A DNA stretch of 64,000 bases, taken from Bugulina stolonifera. Lineage: Eukaryota; Bryozoa; Gymnolaemata; Cheilostomatida; Bugulidae. The position numbers and the translations under genes are program-made. Numbering within the stretch: the first letter of the stretch is position 1; each line of letters opens with the position of its first letter. Location: the NCBI GenBank assembly GCA_935421135.1, contig OW285194.1, positions 15,833,376 through 15,897,375 of the forward strand. The letters are read 5' to 3'. The notes below the pieces were generated by a model. The model made no database searches, had not been told where the DNA came from, and was given only the letters and a program-made list of their open reading frames with translations. Positions 46,726-58,533 of this stretch are shown one piece after another.

Positions 46726-49715
46726 TACTACTGCAATGTAGTATATACTACTGCTATGTAGTATATATTACTGCAATGTAGGACATACTACTGCTATGTA
46801 GTACATATTACTGCAATGTAGTACATACTACTGCAATGTAGTACATGTTACTGCAATGTAGTACATGTTACTGCATTGTAGTACATGTTACTGCAATGTA
46901 GTACATGCTACTGCAATGTAGTACATGTTACTGCTATGTAGTACATATTACTGCAATGTAGTATATACTACTGCAATGTAGTATATACTACTGCTATGTA
47001 GTACATACTACTGCAATGTAGTACATACTACTGCTATGTAGTATATACTACTGCAATGTAGTACATGTTACTGCAATGTAGTATATACTACTGCAATGTA
47101 GTATATATTACTGCAATGTAGTACATACTACTGCAATGTAGTACATACTACTGCAATGTAGTACATGTTACTGCAATGTAGTACATGTTACTGCAATGTA
47201 GTACATGCTACTGCAATGTAGTACATGTTACTGCTATGTAGTACATATTACTGCAATGTAGTATATACTACTGCTATGTAGTATATATTACTGCAATGTA
47301 GGACATACTACTGCTATGTAGTACATATTACTGCAATGTAGTACATACTACTGCAATGTAGTACATGTTACTGCAATGTAGTACATGTTACTGCAATGTA
47401 GTACATATTACTGCAATGTAGTACATGCTACTGCAATGTAGTACATGTTACTGCTATGTAGTACATATTACTGCAATGTAGTATATACTACTGCTATGTA
47501 GTATATATTACTGCAATGTAGGACATACTACTGCTATGTAGTACATATTACTGCAATGTAGTACATACTACTGCAATGTAGTACATGTTACTGCAATGTA
47601 GTACATACTACTGCTATGTAGTATATACTACTGCAATGTAGTACATACTACTGCAATGTAGTATATACTACTGCTATGTAGTATATACTACTGCAATGTA
47701 GTACATGCTACTGCAATGTAGTACATACTACTGCAATGTAGTACATGTTACTGCAATGTAGTATATACTACTGCAATGTAGTATATACTACTGCTATGTA
47801 GTACATACTACTGCAATGTAGTACATACTACTGCTATGTAGTATATACTACTGCAATGTAGTACATACTACTGCAATGTAGTATATACTACTGCTATGTA
47901 GTATATACTACTGCAATGTAGTACATGCTACTGCAATGTAGTATATACTACTGCTATGTAGTACATACTACTGCTATGTAGTACATACTACTGCAATGTA
48001 GTACATACTACTGCAATGTAGTACATACTACTGCAATGTAGTACATGTTACTGCAATGTAGTACATACTACTGCAATGTAGTATATACTACTGCAATGTA
48101 GTACATACTACTGCAATGTAGTATATACTACTGCTATGTAGTATATATTACTGCAATGTAGTACATACTACTGCTATGTAGTACATACTACTGCAATGTA
48201 GTATATATTACTGCTATGTAGTATATACTACTGCTATGTAGTATATACTACTGCTATGTAGTATATACTACTGCAATGTAGTACATGTTACTGCAATGTA
48301 GTATATACTACTGCAATGTAGTATATATTACTGCTATGTAGTACATACTACTGCTATGTAGTACATACTACTGCTATGTAGTACATACTACTGCAGTGTA
48401 GTACATGTTACTGCAATGTAGTATATACTACTGCAATGTAGTACATACTACTGCAATGTAGTACATGTTACTGCAATGTAGTACATATTACTGCAATGTA
48501 GTACATACTACTGCAATGTAGTACATACTACTGCAATGTAGTACATACTACTGCAATGTAGTACATACTACTGCTATGTAGTACATACTACTGCTATGTA
48601 GTACATACTACTGCTATGTAGTACATACTACTGCAGTGTAGTACATGTTACTGCAATGTAGTATATACTACTGCAATGTAGTACATATTACTGCAATGTA
48701 GTACATACTACTGCAATGTAGTACATACTACTGCAATGTAGTACATGTTACTGCAATGTAGTACATACTACTGCAATGTAGTATATACTACTGCAATGTA
48801 GTATATATTACTGCAATGTAGTACATACTACTGCAATGTAGTATATACTACTGCAATGTAGTATATACTACTGCTATGTAGTACATACTACTGCAATGTA
48901 GTACATACTACTGCTATGTAGTATATACTACTGCAATGTAGTACATACTACTGTAATGTAGTATATACTACTGCTATGTAGTATATACTACTGCTATGTA
49001 GTATATACTACTGCTATGTAGTACATACTACTGCAATGTAGTACATGTTACTGCAATGTAGTATATACTACTGCTATGTAGTACATACTACTGCAATGTA
49101 GTACATGTTACTGCAATGTAGTATATACTACTGCAATGTAGTATATACTACTGCTATGTAGTACATACTACTGCAATGTAGTATATACTACTGCTATGTA
49201 GTACATACTACTGCAATGTAGTACATACTACTGCAGCGTAGTACATACTACTGCAATGTAGTATATACTACTGCTATGTAGTACATACTACTGCAATGTA
49301 GTATATACTACTGCTATGTAGTACATACTACTGCTACATGTATGTAGTACATACTACTGCAATGTAGTACATACTACTGCTATGTAGTATATACTACTGC
49401 TATGTAGTACATACTACTGCTATGTAGTACATACTACTGCTATGTAGTATATACTACTGCTATGTAGTAAATACTACTGCAATGTAGTACATACTACTGC
49501 AATGTAGTATATACTACTGCAATGTAGTATATACTACTGCTATGTAGTACATACTACTGCTATGTAGTACATACTACTGCAATGTAGTACATGTTACTGC
49601 AATGTAGTACATACTACTGCAATGTAGTACATGCTACTGCAATGTAGTACATACTACTGCAATGTAGTACATACTACTGCTATGTAGTACATACTACTGC
49701 AATGTAGTACATACT
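46726..49715. repeat. 3-kb satellite of 20-bp units (~150 copies)
   Basis: Each unit is a variant of gtacatactactgcaatgta. Variable positions are c/t in gta(c/t)at, a/g/t in at(a/g)(c/t)ta and a/t in gc(a/t)atg. Units with gtatatactac contain the perfect dyad GTAGTATATACTAC. The phase is kept for almost the whole array, with one insertion (catgta) near 49337. Rare variants such as ggacat recur in the same neighbour context at 46781, 47301 and 47521, showing that blocks of many units were copied. Confidence 0.97.
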
Positions 49716-49841
49716 ATTACATGCATACATACATACATACGTACATGTAATACGGACAGCTCACAATAATGATTGGTGTTGAGTAGGGTAATTGTACAAC
49801 TCGTGTCCAAATAGGCCTTGCTAACTCATGGACTGACCCAT

Positions 49842-50190
49842 TAGGGTATTGGTATGCAACCTTTTTGAACCTAAGGCCACTCTTAGATGATAATTTCATA
49901 AAAGGCCACCATCATCTACTTTTGCAACTCATAATGACAAGAAATTTTTTACCTCCCTATATCACTGTTTGTCAGGATACTCATCCCCATGATATCATCC
50001 TTCATAATGTTTCTTTATATCAATATTTCATAAATTGAATATTTATAAAAATTTAAAAACTACCTATCTTTTCCACAATAATCAGATTAAAAAATACACA
50101 CAATGTTTTTATTTTGCTAACAACAAGAAGGACACATTAAATTAGCAAAAAGGCCGCAGTGGCCTAAAAGTAGCGCGTTGCCCATGGCTG
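49842..50190. mobile_element. Probable decayed hAT-like MITE
   Basis: The left end (tagggtattggtatgcaacctttttgaa, read in parts) and right end (aaaagtagcgcgttgcccatggctg, read in parts) resemble the inverted ends of hAT elements of the CAG..GG.TGGCAACC type. Inside, ggccact..aaggccacc is mirrored by aaaaaggccgcagtggcc. No target duplication is preserved. Confidence 0.45.
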
Positions 50191-50389
50191 CCGCAGGGAG
50201 TATATTATAACAAAGCATCTTGCACTGAATCAATCTATATGCTTTATTTACATACCATTGATTTCCTCTTTGAATGCAATGGATCATGTGACTGACAATT
50301 AGCAGTCAGCTATTTCCACATGGGTTATGGTGTGCAGTGTCACCTACACTATATAGAGACTTCAGTCTCATCAGTTCACACTGAGGGAT

Positions 50390-51060
50390 AATCTCACCCG
50401 ATACATAGCTGGTTCACTTACCACCCGATACATACATAAAGCTGGTTCACTCACCACCCGATACATACACTTAGCTGGTTCACTCACCACCCAATACATG
50501 CACGTAGCTGGTTCACATACCACCCGATACATACATGTAGCTGGTTCACTTACCACCCAATACATACATGTAGCTGGTTCACTTACCACCCAATGCATGC
50601 ATGTAGCTGGTTCACTTACCACCCAATACATACATGTAGCTGGTTCACTTACCACCCAATACATACATGTAGCTGGTTCACTTACCACCCAATACATACA
50701 TGTAGCTGGTTCATGTACCACTCATTACATACATATAACTGGTTCACCTTCCACCCGATACATACATGTAGCTGGTTCACGTACCACCCGATACATACAT
50801 GTAGCTGGTTCACGTACCACCCAATACATACATATAACTGGTTCACATACCACCCAATACATACATGTAGCTGGTTCACATACCACCCAATACATACATA
50901 TAGCTGATTCACGTACCACCCACTACATACATATAACTGGTTCACATACCACCCAATGCATACATATAACTGGTTCACATACCACCCAATACATACATAT
51001 AGCTGGTTCACATACCACCCGATACATACATGTAGCTGGTTCACATACCACCCAATACAT
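50390..51060. repeat. 33-bp minisatellite, ~20 units
   Basis: Units begin tagctggttcacttaccacc and end with caatacatacatg. The period divides by three and lacks stops, so ORFs up to 271 codons on plus and 171 on minus run through it; neither has a start context, splice structure or domain that suggests coding. Confidence 0.95.
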
Positions 51061-51182
51061 ACGCTATAAGGTACGCTATAAGGTACGCTATAAGGTACGC
51101 TATAAGGTACGCTATAAGGTACGCTATAAGGTACGCTATAAGGTACGCTATAGGGTACGCTATAAGGTACACTATAAGGTAT
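51061..51182. repeat. 12-bp acgctataaggt array, ~10 units
   Basis: Direct continuation of the previous array with a wholly different unit. Confidence 0.95.
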
Positions 51183-52200
51183 ACGGACTGTACCCACCTC
51201 TAACCTACAGCCTATACACTACAACAGCCATTACCCTGACATGGTATGTGCAGTGTACTCTTCCTATTTGCTCCATTTCTATCACTAGAGCTACAGCAAT
51301 TTGTACATTGTGATGTCATACTGTATATATATATACCAAACATAGTATAATCAGGCAAATTTCTATGATGTCAGTTTGAATTTCTGAAAACTTTTTCACA
51401 TAAAATTTCAACTAACCCACTTTCAATCATTGCGTACTTCCGTTCATTCGAAATGGTGTTACAGTGGTGTATTTACGCATATTTGCAGAATGTATTATTG
51501 TCTTCTACTTTACTTAGTTTGATCACCTCACATAAGTGTATTATTTGTAAAAATTACTTTCAAGTCTACAGCAGCGGATAGTGGGGGATGTTTACATGTA
51601 GCTATGGCGATAGCGTAACCCAGCAGCTCATTCTCACCTATTTATTGTATAGTACAATGTAGGGTATAATAGGCCTTTCATAGCTGCATATTAATGTAAA
51701 TAGTGAATGTAAATTTTTAGAGCATTCATCATCTTTTGGGAATTTGAGAAACCAAACCACTTGTTCACCTCGTTTGTTATTTCTCAATGGAAGTGAATGG
51801 AGGACAAGGATAAGTTGTGCAATAATTCTTGTTGTTGGTTTGTGAGAGTCGATGGTGCTCCAACCCCAGAGACTGGGTGTTTTAGTAACAGACTGCAGAA
51901 CCTGGGCTATAATTGACTCCCCTCTCATCTCTAGCCTAGGTTCTACAGGTACACACCAACATCCTCATTGCCTACCCACTTCTTGAAAGTCTTGTATGTG
52001 CTAACAGGTAACATAATAGGTTGTATTCTACCATTGGGCGGACAGAAGGCATAATAAATAATGGAAGTCATAATTTATTTTCTAACCTGTGAGAAGGCAG
52101 GCTTTTATTTAAAAATTACAATCCACTTGGTAGCTATTTACCACCCAGTTGATTTAGCAGTGCTACAATTTATTTTTATCTTCAATCATTCCACATCCTC
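51183..52200. other. No gene recognised
   Basis: A short stretch near 51204-51241 reads YSLYTTTAITLTW between acceptor-like and donor-like bases and could recall an FN3 strand, but nothing around it supports an exon. The rest is unremarkable. Confidence 0.5.
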
Positions 52201-52204
52201 TCCA

Positions 52205-52695
52205 CTAAGGCCTATAGGAGGCATCTGCAAGCCTATAGGAGGCATCTGTAAGCCTATAGGAGGCATCTGTAAGCCTATAGGAGGCATCTGTAAACCTATA
52301 GGAGGCATCTGTAAGCCTATAGGAGGCATCTGCAAGCCTGTAGGAGGCATCTGTAAGCCTGTAGGAGGCATCTGTAAGCCTATAGGAGGCATCTGTAAGC
52401 CTATAGGAGGCATCTGTAAGCCTATAGGAGGCATCTGCAAGCCTATAGGAGGCATCTGCAAGCCTATAGGAGGCATCTGCAAGCCTATAGGAGGCATCTG
52501 CAAGCCTATAGGAGGCATCTGCAAGCCTATAGGAGGCATCTGCAAGCCTATAGGAGGCATCTGTAAGCCTATAGGAGGCATCTGTAAGCCTATAGGAGGC
52601 ATCTGTAAGCCTATAGGAGGCATCTGTAAGCCTGTAGGAGGCATCTGTAAGCCTATAGGAGGCATCTGCAAGCCTATAAGAGGCATCTGTAATTG
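52205..52695. repeat. 21-bp minisatellite, ~23 units
   Basis: Units are cctataggaggcatctgtaa plus g, with t/c and a/g variants. Open frames exist on both strands (GGICKPI; QMPPIGL; DASYRLT) because 21 divides by three. Not a protein gene on present evidence. Confidence 0.95.
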
Positions 52696-53359
52696 ACGTG
52701 CTGACTGAGTGATTGCCGGTTGCAAGTAAAGATACAATTATGACAATAATTTCATTGGTAAAGCGACACCATTTTGCAAGTGCAGCTGGCATAATTTAAA
52801 ATTCACGAAATATCATCATATGATCGAATAATTTTGACATAAGGGTGAATTTGAAATCATTTAATTATTTGAAACCCAGACTGTACTTTTTAGAAAGAAA
52901 TTACCAAGTGCTTGCTAATGGTTAAAAATTAACGCTGCCCGCGCTGTTAGACTAATTTATATAATTCAGAATTTACCCAACAGAAGCACTCAGATCAACC
53001 ATTGATAACTTTTTCGGCCAGCACAGTGCATTTTAAGGACATGCAGACTCACAAGGGCTAAAGCAAGTTTTTGATTTTGGAAATACTGACTGCAGCTAGC
53101 AGTCGGAGCCGCTGGTATGGTATAATATTTAGTCAACAACGTTATCCATTCTGTAAGCATTTACTTCCTGGTGTCACTATAATTATGTGGGAGTGACAAG
53201 TTCTTTTGGTACTTTATGGTCCGAAGGGATATCTGATCCAGATGGTTTATACCAGTTCCAAGGGATGGGGCCTAACCATGCATCTATCCATCTGAATCTA
53301 TGTGTGGGCCTGTCAAGATTTGCAAATAATAAATCATTCACCCACTAGTTTAAACTGAA
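52696..53359. other. No gene recognised
   Basis: Sequence upstream of the duplicated Ly6 unit; nothing supported. Confidence 0.5.
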
Positions 53360-53369
53360 GTTTAGCTTC

Positions 53370-53445
53370 TACTATATAAGTATGCTAACAGCTTCTACTA
53401 TACAAGTATGCTAACAGCTTCTACTATACAAGTATGCTAATAGCT
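53370..53445. repeat. 25-bp repeat before Ly6 gene 1
   Basis: Three copies of acagcttctactatacaagt plus atgct. The matching array before gene 2 (56350-56540) has about seven. Confidence 0.9.
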
Positions 53446-53950
53446 TCCACTAATAATATAGTATACACTAGAGTACCGTGTCTACTGTTCAAAATGTATA
53501 AAATAAAATAATGAAATAAAGTTATATTTGCATCTACATGTAGTCTAGGACATGTATACTGTACACAATGGGTAAGTTATAATAACAACCTGTAACTATA
53601 AATATAGCCTGTGGGTGTCCAAAGTGTTATTAGCTTTCAGTCTGGTATCTGACATCAAGAGCATAGAATCTACTCAACTACTCACTCTCAGGCTACACAT
53701 GCTAGAAAAAATTAGAAGAGTATAATAGCAGAAATACTTGGTTACTGGTCTCTATTTGACTAGGCTACTGCAACATTGTTCTTTAAACATAAAATATATA
53801 TCCTAACCAATAAGAGGCTAGTCACTGTAAGTTTGCTAGGATACTGTTGTTAAGTTTAAGTGAGTATATATCTATAAACAGTAAAAAATAAACCATTTCA
53901 CCTCTAACTAGTCTTACTGCTGGCTGTAGTTCTATCAGTTGTCTATCAAC

Positions 53951-54703
53951 ATGAATACCATTACAATTCTTCTACTCAGTGGTTAGTATACACAATATCT
54001 ATTGTACAGTCAGTAGCATATATACCTTTACAAGAGTATAATATATTATGTATGTAGCCTTGTGAATATCTTAAATATGGCTTGCATTGGTCAGCTTAGC
54101 GCAGAAATCTATATAAATGGATCCCTAAAGTTTTATTGAATAACTACAATGTAGATGTAAAAACATATTTTAACTGTGTTAATGCTTATTTCTTTGATGT
54201 CTTCAGGACTAGTGGCCTACTCTGCTGCTATTAAATGCTACGTATGCAGTGGAAGTCAAGGGAGTGAGTGTGATGATGAGTATATGAGCCCCACGTACCA
54301 GTCGACAGACTGTGGATCGTCAATCTCTACCTGTGTGAAGTACAAGTCTGACAACACTGTGAATGGTAGATCAGGTAAGAATCACCCCCCCCCCCTCCAC
54401 TACCATAAGATATTGGAGTTTGTACTTCATTCTACCAGGTTTATGCTGTATTTCTTGGCTGTTACTCTCAGCATCTATACTTGTGTTGTAGTCTCTAGAG
54501 GATGTGGACCTCTTACTGCTGCCGTTGATTACTTGGCCATTGACAACTCAAGGTGTGAGAAGAAACCTTACAAGTACAGGTTTTACCATCACAGGCATGA
54601 GCAGTACGAGTGCTCCTGTACCGGAGATGAATGTAACACAGGAAGTCAGCTTGCTCTCTCTACTACCATCGTACTCACTGCTCTCACTAAATATTTCTTC
54701 TAG
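53951..54703 (+). CDS. Ly6/uPAR-like GPI-anchored protein, gene 1 (3 exons, 136 aa)
   Basis: Exons 53951-53981, 54207-54374, 54492-54703 join in phase. Residues 1-18 (MNTITILLLSGLVAYSAA) are a signal peptide. The mature part starts IKCYVCSGSQGSECDD and has ten cysteines at about 21, 24, 32, 46, 53, 71, 88, 107, 109 and 114, closing with CSCTGDECN, the LU-domain signature. A hydrophobic end (ALSTTIVLTALTKYFF) after Asn115 fits a GPI-attachment signal. Proteins of this three-finger fold are usually surface-anchored ligands, receptors or modulators; the partner here is unknown. A polyadenylation signal AATAAA is at 54870-54875. Intron 2 is 117 nt, in frame and without a stop, so intron retention would not end translation. 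Gene 2 is a close paralogue about 3.1 kb downstream. Confidence 0.9.
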
Positions 54704-55059
54704 AGCTCAAGGGACAGATATCACGTACATGTGTATCTACTGACTACATAAATATTATTTTGAATATGTGTCTCTGTGTCTGGATTACTAAAATGTATCT
54801 CTTTACACCTAACTTGTTTTACATTTTTAGTATTGAATTCTTTTATTTCTCTATATTTTGTGACTTAAAAATAAAGCCTTGCTGAAACGTAATGTTATAT
54901 GCTTCATGTGTGCATACTGACACATCACACATAATAGACATATTCGAATATTGTACATGCATGTGCATGCTAAATAAATAGGAATATGCAGCAATGACAA
55001 TTTATTTTATTCAGTGACACACAGCAGCGCTATCACGCTCATGTACAACTACATGAGTG

Positions 55060-55790
55060 TACATATAGCTCAGGTATATACAGGTGCATATAGCTCAGGT
55101 ATATACAGATACATATAGCTCAGGTATATGCAGGTACATATAGCTCAGGTATATACAGATACATATAGCTCAGGTATATACATGTACATATAGCTCAGGT
55201 ATATACAGGTACATATAGCTCAGGTATATACAGATATATATAGCTCAGGTATATACAGATACATATAGCTCAGGTATATACATGTACATATAGCTCAGGT
55301 ATATGCAGGTATATATAGCTCAGGTATATATAGCTCAGGTATATACAGGTATATATAGCTCAGGTATATACATGTATATATAGCTCAGGTATATACATGT
55401 ACATATAGCTCAGGTATATGCAGGTACATATAGCTCAGGTATATACAGATACATATAGCTCAGGTATATACAGGTATATATAGCTCAGGTATATACAGAT
55501 ACATATAGCTCAGGTATATACAGGTATATATAGCTCAGGTATATACAGATATATATAGCTCAGGTATATACAGATACATATAGCTCAGATATATACAGGT
55601 ATATATAGCTCAGGTATATACAGATATATATAGCTCAGGTACATACATGTACATATAGCTCAGGTATATACAGATACATATAGCTCAGGTATATACAGGT
55701 ACATATAGCTCAGGTATATACAGATATATATAGCTCAGGTATATACAGGTACATATAGCTCAGGTATATACAGGTACATATAGCTGAATG
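55060..55790. repeat. 25-bp minisatellite after Ly6 gene 1, ~29 units
   Basis: Units of catatagctcaggtatatac plus agata/aggta. The same array follows gene 2 (58165-58533) and gene 3 (62665-63003), with different copy numbers. Confidence 0.95.
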
Positions 55791-55824
55791 AGCTGCCAAG
55801 TATTCTCAGAATAAACTAGACCCT

Positions 55825-56095
55825 AGGTGTCTTCGCGACCTCTTGGACGGACCCGGGTCGCAAATAAAATTTACAAGATGGCCGTCCGACCAAGGCCAGA
55901 AGGGCTATTGGCCTAGGATTTTGCTTGGCCGGACGAAACCATCCCTAGCTCATCGGCACACCTGATTTCTTCGCGCGGAAATGAGGATTTGGCTTTTGGC
56001 TCAGGCCGGTGTGTTCGCGACCCTGTGACGGATGTGTGACGGAAAATATTTTTGTAAATCGGCCTGGGTCTGAAGTTGAGGTCGCGAAGACACCT
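55825..56095 (-). mobile_element. 271-bp MITE, copy 4 (3-bp target duplication CCT)
   Basis: Exact family length, cct at both ends. The duplicated unit 2 lacks it at the matching site (aactagactgcaacttcaag near 59579), which confirms the borders by comparison. Confidence 0.93.
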
Positions 56096-56349
56096 CCTAA
56101 CTTCAAGATTAGTGTTATAGCTCAGCTCATAGTTGGAGTATTATTAGACATCTGTGGGAATGTTGATGCGCCCTGCTCTACTTGAAATAGTGTTGGCTTA
56201 AAATTTTGCATCACGTGAGTGAAGGTCAAGTGAATTATTTTGCACTTGGATCTTTTAAACTGGGCTACGTTTAGGTAATGTACTAACTGTATTGTTCTCA
56301 ATAATCTACCAGTATATTAGCTATAACTATGTATTGTATTGGTTCACTA

Positions 56350-56540
56350 ATACTACTATACAAGTATGCTAACAGCTTCTGCTATACAAGTATGCTAACA
56401 GCTTCTACTATACAAGTATGCTAACAGCTTCTACTATACAAGTATGCTAACAGCTTCTACTATACAAGTATGCTAACAGCTTCTACTATACAAGTATGCT
56501 AACAGCTTCTACTATACAAGTATGCTAACAGCTTCCACTA
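56350..56540. repeat. 25-bp repeat before Ly6 gene 2, ~7 units
   Basis: Same unit as at 53370-53445, expanded here. Confidence 0.93.
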
Positions 56541-57039
56541 ATAATATAGTATACACTAGAGTACTGTGTCTACTGTTCAAAATGTATAAAATAAAATAAT
56601 GAAATAAAGTTCTATTTGCATCTACATGTAGTCTAGGACATGTATACTGTACACAATGGGTAAGTTATAATAACAACCTGTAACTATAAATATAGCCTGT
56701 GGGTGTCCAAAGTGTTATTAGCTTTCAGTCTGGTATCTGACATCAAGAGCATAGAATCTACTCAACTACTCACTCTCAGGCTACACATGCTAGAAAAAGT
56801 TAGAAGAGTATAATAGCAGAAATACTTGGTTACTGGTCTCTAATTGGCTAGGCTATCCACAACATTGTTCTTTAAACATAAAATATATATCCTAACCAAT
56901 AAGAGGCTAGTCACTGTTAGTTTGCTAGGATACTGTTGTTAAGTTTAAGTGAGTATATATCTATAAACAGTAAAAAATAAACCATTTCACCTCTAACTAG
57001 TCTTACTGCTGGCTGTAGTTCTATCAGTTGTCTATCAAC

Positions 57040-57798
57040 ATGAATACCATTACAATTCTTCTACTTAGTGGTTAGTATACACAATATCTATTGTACAGTC
57101 AGTAGCATATATACCTTTACAAGAGTATAATATATTATGTATGTAGCCTTGTGAATATCTTAAATATGGCTTGCATTGGTCAGCTTAGCACAGAAATCTA
57201 TATAAATGGATCCCTAAAGTTTTATTGAATAACTACAATGTAGATGTAAAAACATATTTTAACTGTGTTAATGCTTATCTCTTTGATGTCTTCAGGACTA
57301 GTGGCCTACTCCGCTGCTATTAAATGCTACGTATGCAGTGGAAGTCAAGGGAGTGAGTGTGATGATGAGTATATGAGCCCCACGTACCAGTTGGTAGACT
57401 GTGGATCGTTAATCTCTACCTGTGTGAAGTACAAGTCTGACAACACTATTAGTGGTAGATCAGGTAAGAATCACCCCCCCCCCCCCCTCCTCCACTACCA
57501 TAAGATATTGGAGTTTGTACTTCATTCTACCAGGTTTATGCTGTATTCCCTGGCTGTTACTCTCAGCATCTATACTTGTGTTGTAGTCTCTAGAGGATGT
57601 GGACCTCTTACTGCTGCCGTTGATTACTTGGCCATTGACAACTCAAGGTGTGAGAAGAAACCTTACAAGTACAGATTCTACACTCACAAGCACGATGAGT
57701 ACGAGTGCTCATGTACTGGAGATGAATGTAACACAGGAAGTCAGCTTGCTCTCTCTACTACCATCATACTCGCTGCTCTCACTAAATATTTCTTCTAG
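57040..57798 (+). CDS. Ly6/uPAR-like GPI-anchored protein, gene 2 (3 exons, 136 aa)
   Basis: Exons 57040-57070, 57296-57463, 57587-57798, lengths identical to gene 1. The signal peptide is the same as in gene 1. Changes fall in the mature part: the gene 1 loop YQSTDCGSSIS reads YQLVDCGSLIS, TVNGRS reads TISGRS, and FYHHRHEQYEC reads FYTHKHDEYEC. All ten cysteines are kept. Intron 2 is 123 nt, six longer than in gene 1 because of the poly-C tract and an added ctc, and again in frame without a stop. AATAAA is at 57962-57967. The loop changes at otherwise fixed positions suggest a recent duplicate that is beginning to diverge. Confidence 0.9.
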
Positions 57799-58164
57799 AG
57801 CTCAAGGGACAGATATCATGCACATGTGTGTCTACTGACTACACAAATATAATTTTGAATATGTATTTCTGTGGCTGGATTAATGCATCTCTTTTACACT
57901 TAACTTGTTTTACATTTAGTGTTGGATGCTTTTATTTCTCTATATTATTTCCCGATTTAAAAATAAAGGCTTGCTGAGACATAATGTTATATGCTTTATG
58001 TGTGTATACTGGACACATCACACATAATAGACATATTCGAATATTGTACATGTATGTGCACGCTAGATAAATAGCAATATGCAGCAATGACAATTTATTT
58101 TCTTCAGTAATACACAGCGCTCTGTCACGCTCATGTACAAGTACATGGATGCACATTATAGTTC

Positions 58165-58533
58165 AGGTGTAGCTCAGGTATATACAGATACATATAGCTC
58201 AGGTATATACAGGTATATATAGCTCAGGTATATACAGATACATATAGCTCAGGTATATACATATACATATAGCTCAGGTATATCCAGGTACATATAGCTC
58301 AGGTATATACAGGTACATATAGCTCAGGTATATACAGATACATATAGCTCAGGTATATACAGGTACATATAGCTCAGGTATATACAGATACATATAGCTC
58401 AGGTATATATAGATACATATAGCTCAGGTATATACAGATACATATAGCTCAGGAATATACAGGTACATATAGCTCAGGTATATACAGATACATATAGCTC
58501 AGGTATATATAGATACATATAGCTCAGGTATAT
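58165..58533. repeat. 25-bp minisatellite after Ly6 gene 2
   Basis: About 15 units of the array described at 55060; it ends where the solo LTR is inserted. Confidence 0.95.

Larger units (their letters stand above)
53360..56330 (+). repeat. Segmental direct duplication, unit 1
   Basis: Collinear with 56350-59819. Shared, in order: a 25-bp array, the Ly6 promoter region, three exons and both introns, the 3' UTR, a 25-bp array with a different unit, and about 500 bp of unique sequence. Differences are mostly single bases, array lengths, the MITE at 55825-56095 (only here) and the solo LTR at 58534-59530 (only in unit 2). Confidence 0.93.

Noticed and set aside
46726..49715. CRISPR-like array
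   Set aside because: Units are contiguous with no unique spacers, and the sequence is eukaryotic; it is a tandem satellite.
51190..51245. Possible FN3-type exon (YSLYTTTAITLTW)
   Set aside because: A short fragment at the edge of a repeat array, without a partner exon or conserved FN3 core nearby.
50371..51313. ORFs of 271 codons (plus) and 171 codons (minus)
   Set aside because: Both follow the 33-bp and 12-bp arrays; open frames on both strands at once point to the repeat period, not to a gene.
52061..52792. Proline- or glycine-rich repeat proteins on either strand
   Set aside because: Pure translation of a 21-bp array; three frames are open and none has a supported start or flank.
54176..54703. 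Single-exon 175-codon Ly6 ORF
   Set aside because: It reads through intron 2 and starts inside intron 1. The spliced model has a proper signal peptide and LU spacing; retention is kept only as a finding.
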